This document shows, piece after piece, positions 9,716 through 16,973 of a stretch of 64,000 nucleotides of DNA (position 1 is its first letter; every line of letters begins with the position of its first letter). Below the pieces are notes generated by a model. The model saw nothing but the letters and a program-made list of their open reading frames with translations. It made no database searches and was not told the DNA's origin. A program made the position numbers and the translations under genes. The stretch covers positions 1 to 64,000 of the forward strand of contig WYBT01000015.1 of the NCBI GenBank assembly GCA_011525785.1, read 5' to 3'. The stretch is from Planctomycetaceae bacterium (lineage in GTDB: Bacteria; Planctomycetota; UBA1135; GCA-002686595).

Positions 9716-12700
9716 GTGAGCAGCGAAGAGAGCCTGTCGGACGACCTCACGCGCGAGACCGCGATGCTGCGGCGCATCGCGCGCGGCATCGTGCTCGAGC
9801 CGGCGTTGGCCGAGGACGCGGTGCAGGAGGCGTGGCTCGCGGCGTTGCGCGCGGGGCCACAGGCGCTTTCGAGCGGCGGTTGGCTGACCCAGGCGGTGAG
9901 ACGCATCGCGAGCGGGCTGAAGCGGCGTGAAGCGCGCCAGGCGCGGCGCGAGCGAGCGGGAGCACGCCGCGAGCAGCAGCCTTCAGCTGCGGACACCGCA
10001 GCGCGCGTGGAGCTGCTGCGCGAGCTGCTCGGCGCGCTCGAGTCGCTCGAAGAGCCGTATCGCACCGCCGTGCAACTGCGGCTGGTCGACGACCTGCCGC
10101 CGCGCGAAATCGCCGAGCGCACGGGCGTGCCCGTCGAGACGGCGCGAACGCGCGTCAAGCGCGGCGTCGAACGCTTGCGAGCGCAGCTCGACGCGCGACA
10201 CGCAGCGAGCCGGCGCGAGTTCCTCGCGTTGCTCGCGCCGCTGGCGGGCTTCGACCCGCTCGAAACGGGGCTGGCCGCTAGCGCGAGCGCCAAGACGGTC
10301 GTCGGAGGAGCACTGATGAGCATCAAGACCCAACTGGGCGTGGCGGCAGCGCTCGCGCTCGCCGCTGGATTGTTCGTTTGGTCGCCGTGGAGCGCTCAGA
10401 CCGGCGCGGGCGCGCCGGAGGAACTCGCTGCGACGCCCGGCCTCACTCCGCCCGAGCCCGTCGAGCGCGAGACGACGCGATCCGCGCCGCAGCCGGAGAG
10501 CGACACGCAACGCGCTGAGCAAGAACCCTCGCGCACGACGGTCGCGACTGCGAACGCGAGCGACTGGCTCGTCCGCGGGCGCGTCGTCGATCACGCCAAG
10601 CGCGGCCTGGCGGGGCTCGAGGTGCGCGTGCGCGTGAACGCGGGCTACGAAGGCGAGGGCCAGTCGCTGCACGACAGCCTCGCGCGCACGGATTCGAGCG
10701 GGCGCTTCGAAGCCGCGCTCGCGCCGCCGCCGTCCGCCGCACTCGTGAAGGCGGCAGTGATGAGCGAGCGCTGGTTCTCGGGCGTCGAGGAAGCGCTGGT
10801 CCTGCCCGGCGAGCGCGCGCCAGAGCTCGAGCTTCGCGGCCGCGAGCTCGACCTCGCGCTGCGCGGCCGCGTCGTGGACAACGAAGGTCGAGCGCTGGCG
10901 GGCGCGCGCGTGCGTTCGTTCGGCAAGCCGAGCCTGAGCGCCGCGGACGGCGGCTTCGAGGTCTACGCCAGCTCTCAGCTCGAAGAGGCCTGGATCGACG
11001 CGTTCCTGGCGGGCTTCGCGCCGGGGAAGTCGCACGTGCAGACCTTGGGCGTGCGCGAGCCGATCGAAGGGCTCGAACTCGTGCTCGAGCGCGGCGGCGT
11101 GTTGCGCGGACGCGTGCTCGACGACGCCGGGCGCGGCGTGGCGGGCGCGCGCATCGAGTTCCACGAGAGCAGCGAAGTGCGCGCCGTGAGCGGCGTCGAC
11201 GGGCGCTTCGAGTTGGGCTCGCTGCCGCTCGACGGTCGCTGGCTCAGCGTCGCCGTCCGCGCCGAAGGCTTCGCACGCGAACGCGTCAGCTTCGACGACG
11301 GCCGGCTGCCCTCCCACGAGCACGAAATCCGACTCGAACGCGCATTCGACTTGTCGGGCGTCGTCACCGACGAGCGCGGCGCGCCGCTGCCGCGCGTATC
11401 GATCGGCATCGGCCGCGGCCAGTACGACGCCGACGCGGCGCGCACGACCAGCGGCGACGGCGGGCGCTTCACGCTGCGCGACGTGCGAGCCGGCAAGGCG
11501 CAGCTGTTCGCGACGCTCGAGGGCTTCGCGGCCCACGACGTGGAGTTCGACTCGCGACTGCAGCGCGGCGCGCTCGCGATCGTGCTGCGCAAGGGCGGGA
11601 GCTTGCGCGGTCGAACACTCGACGAGCACGGCGCGCCGCTCGCAGGCATCAACGTGACCCTGCGCTCGCGCGACAGCTACCTCGACAGCCGCGCGACTTC
11701 CGACGCCGACGGTCGCTTCGAGCTCGCCAACGTCCCCGAGCAGCAGGGCCTCGAGGTCGAGTGCTACGGCGCGGGTCGCGTGCGCACGAACGTGCGGGTC
11801 GCGCACGACGCGCGCGAGGTGAAGGTCGTTCTGCAGCCCGCTGCCGGCCTGTGCGGCCGCGTTGTCGACGCCGCGACCGGAGCGCCCGTCGCGCGCTTTC
11901 GCGTGCGGCTGATCGAGCCCGCGCTGCAGCCCGGCGACGAGTCCATGACCGGCTACGGCGCGAGCTGGTCCGTCGGCGGACGCGAGTTCAGCGGCTCGGA
12001 CGGGCGTTGGAGCATGGCCGGCGAGGAGCTCGCGGCGGGAATGGTGACGGGGATCGAGATCACAGCCGCCGGCTACGCGCCTGGGCGCATCGCGCGCGCG
12101 GTCGCGGTGCTCGCGCCGGAAGAACAGCCGCTCGAGATCGCGCTGGCGCCGCCTGCGCATCTGGAGGGGCGCGTGCTCGACGCGCGCAACGGAGCGCCGA
12201 TCGCAGACGCTTCGCTGCGCGTGGTGCTCGTCAGCGGGCCCGAGCAGCGCGCCGTCGACGAGAGCGCGAAACGCACTCTGAGCAACGCGCGCGGCGAGTT
12301 CGCGCTGCGCGAGCTCTCGAGCGACGCGATCTGGCTCGTGGTGGATGCTGCGGGCTACGCGCGGCGCATCGCGGGTCCCTTCGAGCCCACGCAGGCGTCG
12401 GCGCAACTCTCGATCGAGCTGATCCGCGGAGCGACGCTGCGCGGAGTGCTGCTCGACTCCGCCGGTGCTCCGCTCGCGGGCCAGACGGTGAACGTCACCT
12501 CGCACGAGCGGCGCACCGGCGAGCGGCGCGACTGGGACCTGGCCACCGATGCGAGCGGGCGCTTCGAGCTCGCGCAGCTCTCTGCGGGGACCTACGAGAT
12601 CGCGCGCCGCCTGCAGCGGGACCAGTTCGGGATCTTCGACCTCACGCGCGAGGTCGAGCTCGGCGACGAAGGCGTGCGCGAGGTCGAACTGCGCCCCGAG

Positions 12701-12961
12701 GGCGCGATCCGCGTGCGTGGCCGCGTGAACAGCGGCGCGCAGCCGCTCGACGGCACAGTTAGCGCAACGAAGGTCGGCGACGAGAGCCGCTGGCGGACGG
12801 CGTTCGTGTTCGAGGGCAAGTTCGAGCTCGACGGACTCACGCCGGGACGCTGGCGCTTCTTCACATCGGAGCTGGGCGCCGGCGCGCGCCACGGCGAAGT
12901 CGAACTCGAACTCGCAGGCGGCGCCGACGCGCTGGTCGAGATCACAGTCGGCGAACGCTGA
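9716..12961 (+). CDS. ECF sigma factor fused to membrane helix and carboxypeptidase-regulatory-like repeats
   Basis: A 1081-residue fusion. Residues 11-75 resemble sigma-70 region 2 (AEDAVQEAWLAAL, GGWLTQAVRRIAS). Residues 105-155 resemble region 4 with a helix-turn-helix (LPPREIAERTGVPVETARTRVKRG). A hydrophobic helix at 206-223 is followed by Pro/Ser/Glu-rich linker. The remaining ~800 residues are about nine Ig-like carboxypeptidase-regulatory repeats, each with a V-x-D-x-x-GxPLAGxxV start and a D-x-x-GRFELxxL end. The predicted topology puts the sigma domain in the cytoplasm and the repeats outside. The start is GTG at 9716; an ATG just upstream runs straight into a stop. It is divergent from the FG-GAP gene at 7881-9581. 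It may be a membrane-held transcription regulator or a sigma-derived signal protein; which is not decidable here. Confidence 0.85.
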   Translation: MSSEESLSDDLTRETAMLRRIARGIVLEPALAEDAVQEAWLAALRAGPQALSSGGWLTQAVRRIASGLKRREARQARRERAGARREQQPSAADTAARVELLRELLGALESLEEPYRTAVQLRLVDDLPPREIAERTGVPVETARTRVKRGVERLRAQLDARHAASRREFLALLAPLAGFDPLETGLAASASAKTVVGGALMSIKTQLGVAAALALAAGLFVWSPWSAQTGAGAPEELAATPGLTPPEPVERETTRSAPQPESDTQRAEQEPSRTTVATANASDWLVRGRVVDHAKRGLAGLEVRVRVNAGYEGEGQSLHDSLARTDSSGRFEAALAPPPSAALVKAAVMSERWFSGVEEALVLPGERAPELELRGRELDLALRGRVVDNEGRALAGARVRSFGKPSLSAADGGFEVYASSQLEEAWIDAFLAGFAPGKSHVQTLGVREPIEGLELVLERGGVLRGRVLDDAGRGVAGARIEFHESSEVRAVSGVDGRFELGSLPLDGRWLSVAVRAEGFARERVSFDDGRLPSHEHEIRLERAFDLSGVVTDERGAPLPRVSIGIGRGQYDADAARTTSGDGGRFTLRDVRAGKAQLFATLEGFAAHDVEFDSRLQRGALAIVLRKGGSLRGRTLDEHGAPLAGINVTLRSRDSYLDSRATSDADGRFELANVPEQQGLEVECYGAGRVRTNVRVAHDAREVKVVLQPAAGLCGRVVDAATGAPVARFRVRLIEPALQPGDESMTGYGASWSVGGREFSGSDGRWSMAGEELAAGMVTGIEITAAGYAPGRIARAVAVLAPEEQPLEIALAPPAHLEGRVLDARNGAPIADASLRVVLVSGPEQRAVDESAKRTLSNARGEFALRELSSDAIWLVVDAAGYARRIAGPFEPTQASAQLSIELIRGATLRGVLLDSAGAPLAGQTVNVTSHERRTGERRDWDLATDASGRFELAQLSAGTYEIARRLQRDQFGIFDLTREVELGDEGVREVELRPEGAIRVRGRVNSGAQPLDGTVSATKVGDESRWRTAFVFEGKFELDGLTPGRWRFFTSELGAGARHGEVELELAGGADALVEITVGER

Positions 12962-12982
12962 GCCGCGCAGCGCCTCGCACGC

Positions 12983-14179
12983 TCAGGGCCTCAGCGAGAG
13001 CGCGCTCTGCTCGAGCGCCGCGCGCTGCGCGTTGAACGCTTCGGCCGGGCCCCAGGCCTCGAAGGTGAACACGCGCTTGGAGCTGCGCAGGATCAGCAGC
13101 AGGTAGCCGTAGGGCTCGCCCGACACATCGCGCGAGCCGACCATGACCGCGCGCTCGTCGTCGATGTTCTGCTCGCGCGCGAACACCACCGAGCGACCTT
13201 CGACCAGCGCCTGGCGCGCGAGCTTGGTCCAGAACCCCAACGCGCCCGAGTCGTAGTTCGAGTGGCGCTGCACCTTGATGCGCACGCCCTCGGCGTTCAT
13301 CGCCTCGACCAGGTCATGCGACGAGTAGTAGCGCAGGAACTCCGGCGGCGGAGTGAACGACGGACCGCGCGTGAGGAAGTTGGGCTTGCGCGGCTGGGCC
13401 TCGACGGCGCCGGCCATCAGTCCGTCGCCCAGCCGCTTCACCCACTCGAACGGGACCGCGAGCCCATCGTGCGGCGAGCCCTGCGGCAAGCGCGAGTTGA
13501 GGATCACCGTGATCGTGCTCATCGAGATCTGCGAGCGCAGGTAGCGCAACTGCCCCTCGATGCGCTCGATCTCGAGCGTCACGCGCGCGAGCTCGGCCTC
13601 GATCTTGAGCGTGTCCTCCATCTTCTCGCTCTTCTCGAGGTGCGCCAGCAGCCGCTCGCGCGCGCGCTTGGCGTTGTCGAGGCGGATGTCGAGTTCGAGC
13701 ACCTGCTCGGTGACGTCCGAGGCGTTCACGTTGCGCCCGACGACCTCGCCGAGCTTCTCGCACTGCGCCAGCACGGCATCGAACTTCGCCGCGGGAACGC
13801 GAACGGTCACAATGTGGGCGTCGCTCGACTGCAGGTAGCCGCCGGCCGCCTTGGCGATCGAGAGCACGCTGTTCGAGGCGTCGTAGACCGAGACCACGAC
13901 CAACTGCAGCGTGGCGGTGTAGATGACTTGGCGCTCGACCGAGGTTTGCCCTTGGGCCTGCGCGGGCGCCTGGGCCGGCTCGGGCGCGGCTGAGCGCAGC
14001 GCCGCGCGCTCGAAAATCGGCGCGGACGGCGCCTCGGCGGCGAGCTTGGCGACCATCGCGTCTTCACCGCTGAACTCGGCCTCGGCCGGCGCGCCCCAAT
14101 CGCTCGCCGCGCCTTCGCGCGCCATCGTGCAACTCACGAACAGACTCACCGCCAGCACCAACTGCAGCCACATTCGCAT
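12983..14179 (-). CDS. DUF4349 domain lipoprotein
   Basis: A 398-residue envelope protein. The ATG at 14177-14179 has AAGGAG eight bases upstream and begins a lipoprotein signal (MRMWLQLVLAVSLFVSC) with Cys17 as the lipidation site. The middle holds a DUF4349 domain: a beta-strand start (ERQVIYTATLQLVV), the VRVPAAKFDAVL segment typical of the family, and a long coiled coil (about residues 150-230, rich in RARERLLAHLEKSEKMED). C-terminal to it is a beta segment, then a region unlike the usual family end, which normally carries a membrane helix; that helix is not evident here. It ends tail-to-tail with the sigma fusion gene, 21 bases apart. Function is unknown in the family. Confidence 0.82.
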   Translation of the reverse strand: MRMWLQLVLAVSLFVSCTMAREGAASDWGAPAEAEFSGEDAMVAKLAAEAPSAPIFERAALRSAAPEPAQAPAQAQGQTSVERQVIYTATLQLVVVSVYDASNSVLSIAKAAGGYLQSSDAHIVTVRVPAAKFDAVLAQCEKLGEVVGRNVNASDVTEQVLELDIRLDNAKRARERLLAHLEKSEKMEDTLKIEAELARVTLEIERIEGQLRYLRSQISMSTITVILNSRLPQGSPHDGLAVPFEWVKRLGDGLMAGAVEAQPRKPNFLTRGPSFTPPPEFLRYYSSHDLVEAMNAEGVRIKVQRHSNYDSGALGFWTKLARQALVEGRSVVFAREQNIDDERAVMVGSRDVSGEPYGYLLLILRSSKRVFTFEAWGPAEAFNAQRAALEQSALSLRP

Positions 14180-14294
14180 CGCATTCACTCCTTGGGCGCA
14201 ACTCGCGCTGCAAGAAGATGAACAACTCTCATGCGAGTTGCGAGCGCACCAGCCTTGACCCCCCACCGGCGGCGCTCGATCCTGGCCGCTCCCG

Positions 14295-14819
14295 ATGAGC
14301 TCGCCCGACACGACACCCACGTTCACCCGCCGCGCAGGCGCGTACGCGTTGGATGTGCTCGTGTGCGCCGTGGCGGTGCAGTTGGGCCAGTGGGCGCTGC
14401 TCCTGGCTTTCGGCGACCCGCGCGAATGGCTCGACGGAGGCGCGCAGTGGTTCGCCTACATGTGGCTGAGCGTCTCGGCCCCCGTGTACGCCTACTTCGC
14501 GTGGGCCGAGTCCTCGAGCGGCGGCGCGACGCTCGGCAAGCGCACGCTGGGGCTGGTGGTGCGCGATGCCTACGGCGCCCGAGCGAGCTTCGGGCGAGCG
14601 CTGGGTCGCACCTTCGTGAAGCTCGCGCCCTGGGACCTCACGCACCTGGTCCTGTGCTTCCCCGCGCCGCCCTGGGACGGCGGCCCGCCGTTCGAGCTGC
14701 GCCGCGGGATCTTCGCGGTCTACGCGCTGCTGGCGCTCGACCTCGCCTCGGCGCTGATGACTCGTCGGCAGCAGGCCTTCCACGATCTGCTGGCGGGAAC
14801 GCTGGTCCTGCGCCGCTGA
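14295..14819 (+). CDS. RDD family membrane protein
   Basis: A 174-residue RDD-family protein with three predicted membrane helices. The first begins after the family motif FTRRAGAYALDVLVC (the conserved Arg and Asp), a second spans about 55-75, and a third lies near 140-158. The family segment GGATLGKRTLGLVVRD is at about 76-91, and the C-terminal RRQAFHDLLAGTLVL is typical. RDD proteins are small integral membrane proteins, some acting in ion homeostasis; the substrate here is unknown. The gene is divergent from the DUF4349 gene, with 115 bases between starts, and directly upstream of tRNA-Ala. Confidence 0.88.
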   Translation: MSSPDTTPTFTRRAGAYALDVLVCAVAVQLGQWALLLAFGDPREWLDGGAQWFAYMWLSVSAPVYAYFAWAESSSGGATLGKRTLGLVVRDAYGARASFGRALGRTFVKLAPWDLTHLVLCFPAPPWDGGPPFELRRGIFAVYALLALDLASALMTRRQQAFHDLLAGTLVLRR

Positions 14820-14843
14820 CCCTCCGCGGGGCGACAAGACCCT

Positions 14844-14871
14844 TTGCAAGCGTTGGGGGCGAGGCTATCCT
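14844..14871 (+). promoter_or_regulatory. Promoter of tRNA-Ala
   Basis: TTGCAA (14844-14849) and TATCCT (14866-14871) are 16 bases apart and end 37 bases before the tRNA, a good vegetative-sigma arrangement. Confidence 0.55.
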
Positions 14872-14908
14872 CTCCGCCCCTTCGCTCCTCTCGCGGGGAG
14901 CGGAACGT

Positions 14909-14984
14909 GGGGGCTTAGCTCAGTTGGTAGAGCGTCGCGTTCGCAATGCGAAGGTCGAGGGTTCGACTCCCTTAGCCTCCACCA
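14909..14984 (+). tRNA. tRNA-Ala (anticodon CGC)
   Basis: A full cloverleaf of 76 nt with encoded CCA. The acceptor stem GGGGGCT/AGCCTCC includes the G3-U70 pair that identifies tRNA-Ala. The D stem is GCTC/GAGC. The anticodon stem encloses TTCGCAA, giving anticodon CGC for GCG codons, which are abundant in this GC-rich genome. The T arm is GAGGG-TTCGACT-CCCTT. It follows the RDD gene and has its own promoter-like boxes. Confidence 0.97.
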
Positions 14985-14996
14985 CTTGATCCAGGC

Positions 14997-15030
14997 GCAG
15001 CGGGCCCGGCCAGCAGGTCGGGCCCGCTGC
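14997..15030 (+). terminator. Terminator hairpin after tRNA-Ala
   Basis: A 12-bp perfect GC-rich stem (14997-15008 with 15019-15030) with a 10-nt loop, 12 bases after the tRNA. It lacks a U-tract. Confidence 0.65.
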
Positions 15031-15094
15031 CGTTTGAGGGTCGGCGCCGTTTGAGGGTTGAACCAGGGCGCGGGCTGGCGAGCACCCGCGGCCA

Positions 15095-15224
15095 GCGAGT
15101 TGGTTTAGCGCCGCGGCCGGCGAATCGGCTCAGCGCCGCGGCCGGCGAATCGGCTCAGCGCCGCGGCCGGCGAATCGGCTCAGCGCCGCGGCCGGCGAGT
15201 TGGTTCAGCGCCGCGGCCGGCGAC
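15095..15224. repeat. 25-bp tandem repeat over the 3' end of rnd
   Basis: A tandem array with a 25-bp unit (core GCCGCGGCCGGCG). Three central units are identical, the next differs in its last twelve bases, and both ends are partial, about five copies in all. The last 20 bases of the array code for the C-terminus of RNase D and contain its stop. Each unit has a TCA, i.e. a TGA on the minus strand, in a rotating frame because 25 is not a multiple of three. There are no spacers, so it is not a CRISPR array. Confidence 0.85.
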
Positions 15225-16410
15225 GTCGCCCGCCCGCGAGCGTGGCCGGAATCTCGCGCCAAGCCTTCTCGATCAGCGCCAGCAGCGAGTCGCCGAACAT
15301 CTCGCGCTGCCAGGGCATGAGGCCGTCGACCTGCTCGAGCTCGCCGGCCGAAGCCGGCCGCTGCTTGGCGAGCTTGAGCAGCACGTGGCGATTGAGCACC
15401 AGCGACGAGTCGATGCCCAGCTCGAGCCCGCGCTCGCGGCGCCACTCCTTGAGTCGCTCGTGCAGCTCGATCTCGGCCTCGTCGAGCCCGTCGGCGCCGT
15501 CGCGCGCGGGCGGCGTGGGCGTGCGCTCGAGCGGCCCCAGCTCGCGGGCGCGCGCGAGCGCCGCGAGCAACGCGTCACCGATGCGCCGCGCCTGCTTGGA
15601 CGACATCCCAACCACGCGCTCGAGCTCGTTCAGCGAGCGCGGATCGCGCTCGGCGATGGCCAGCAAGCTCTCGTTGCCCAGCACCTTGAAGGCCGGCAGG
15701 TTGGCCGCATCCGCGAGCTCGTGGCGCGCGACGTAGAGCTCGCGCACGCGACGCTGCGCCGCGAGGTCGAGCATGCGCGCGCCCTTGATCTTGGTGAAAT
15801 CGTCGGCGGAAAACACCGCTTCGGCCGGCCGCAGGCGCTCGAGCCGCAGGCATTCGCCCTCGACGATCATCGCGCGGCCGCGCGTGTCGAGCTCGGGCCG
15901 CTGCGAGTTCATCAGCGCGATCAGGAAGTGCGTGTCGAGCCGCGCGTACTGGATCTGCTTGGGGCTGAGCGGCCGCGCGCTCCAGTCCGAGCGCTGCATC
16001 GACTTGTCGAGCTCGACTCCGAAGCGCGCGCGGAGCACGGCCGCCAGTCCCGGGCTCTCGACGCCCAGCGCCGCCTCGGCGATGCGCGTGTCGAACAGGT
16101 TCTTGAACTCGAAGCGCCAGTCGCGCTTGAGGATCAGGATGTCGTACTCGCCGTCGTGGAAGACCTTGACCTTGCGCGGATCGGCGAACAGGCGGCCCAG
16201 CGGCGAGAGGTCCAGCCCCGAGAGCGGGTCGACCAGCCAGTCGCGCTCGCCGGCCGTGATCTGCACCAGGCAGACCTTCTCGCGGTAGCTGTAGAAGGAG
16301 TCCGCTTCGGTGTCGACCGCGATTTCGCGCTGGCTGTCGAGCTGTTCCAGCGCGCGGGCCAGCGCCGCGTCGCTGTCGATCAGCTCGGGCGGGGGAAGCT
16401 CGCGGTGCAT
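15205..16410 (-). CDS. rnd: Ribonuclease D
   Basis: A 3'-5' exoribonuclease for tRNA and stable-RNA 3'-end trimming. The 401-residue protein has the DEDDy catalytic set: Asp33 and Glu35 (VDTEADSF), Asp90 (HDGEYDILIL), and Tyr155/Asp159 (YARLDTHFL). An HRDC-type helical domain follows at about 208-285 (ERVVGMSSKQARRIGDALL), and a second HRDC-like one at about 300-385 (LVLNRHVLLKLAKQRP), as in classical RNase D. The C-terminus GGRRRRPRR is basic and lies in the 25-bp tandem repeat, so it probably changed by repeat expansion. It is flanked by two tRNA genes, a fitting but possibly chance context. The start MHRELPPPELI is the first in the frame. Confidence 0.95.
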   Translation of the reverse strand: MHRELPPPELIDSDAALARALEQLDSQREIAVDTEADSFYSYREKVCLVQITAGERDWLVDPLSGLDLSPLGRLFADPRKVKVFHDGEYDILILKRDWRFEFKNLFDTRIAEAALGVESPGLAAVLRARFGVELDKSMQRSDWSARPLSPKQIQYARLDTHFLIALMNSQRPELDTRGRAMIVEGECLRLERLRPAEAVFSADDFTKIKGARMLDLAAQRRVRELYVARHELADAANLPAFKVLGNESLLAIAERDPRSLNELERVVGMSSKQARRIGDALLAALARARELGPLERTPTPPARDGADGLDEAEIELHERLKEWRRERGLELGIDSSLVLNRHVLLKLAKQRPASAGELEQVDGLMPWQREMFGDSLLALIEKAWREIPATLAGGRRRRPRR

Positions 16411-16745
16411 GTCGGGACGTGCGGCTGGTGGGTCGAGAACGATTCGAGAGTCGGGAGGCGGAGCAGTCTGGCGACGCCTGCGGGAGAATCAACGCGCTTG
16501 CGACGCGGAAACAGCGCCACGCGAGTTGGGGAAATGCCGCAGGGGCGCATCGATCCGGCGCTTCCAACGCACGCAGCGCTCCCACACAGCTCTCGACTTG
16601 CGTCTGGCCTTCGGTCGTTGGCCCGTGGGTGGTCGACCGACACGATGAGCGCGCGGCGCAAGCAGCGTCGGCGCGCGAACACCCAGCGGGGACCAGAATC
16701 GACCGATCTGCGGCAGCGATCGGCGGCCACCTCCGCATTGGGAGG
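16411..16745. other. Intergenic stretch without a recognised gene
   Basis: 335 bases between the rnd start and tRNA-Asp. No reading frame here resembles a protein, and no repeat or strong hairpin was seen. It presumably carries the rnd promoter and the 3' trailer of tRNA-Asp. Confidence 0.5.
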
Positions 16746-16822
16746 TGGCGAGGACGACGGGACTCGAACCCGCAACCACCGGCGTGACAGGCCGGTACTC
16801 TAACCAATTGAGCTACGTCCCC
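16746..16822 (-). tRNA. tRNA-Asp (anticodon GTC)
   Basis: A 77-nt cloverleaf on the minus strand: acceptor GGGGACG/CGTCCTC, D stem GCTC/GAGT, anticodon stem CCGGC/GCCGG around CTGTCAC giving anticodon GTC, T arm GCGGG-TTCGAGT-CCCGT, discriminator G73 and an encoded CCA. G73 and GTC are the tRNA-Asp identity elements. Confidence 0.97.
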
Positions 16823-16838
16823 GCCTTTGGGGGCGGAG

Positions 16839-16867
16839 ATCCTAGCGGCGCCGGAGGTGGCCGTAAA
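16839..16867 (-). promoter_or_regulatory. Promoter of tRNA-Asp
   Basis: On the minus strand TTTACG (16862-16867) and TAGGAT (16839-16844) are 17 bases apart, with the tRNA starting 16 bases further on. Confidence 0.55.
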
Positions 16868-16973
16868 GGGGGGTCGCGAGCTTCTCGAGCGGGCGGTCGG
16901 GGCCGCTGTCGCTCGCTGAATTCGCGCGGCCAACTCGCGCCGCCCGTTCACGCCGCCGGGCCAGCCCCGGAGC

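Noticed and set aside
15095..15224. CRISPR array
   Set aside because: Units follow each other directly without spacers and no cas gene is present.
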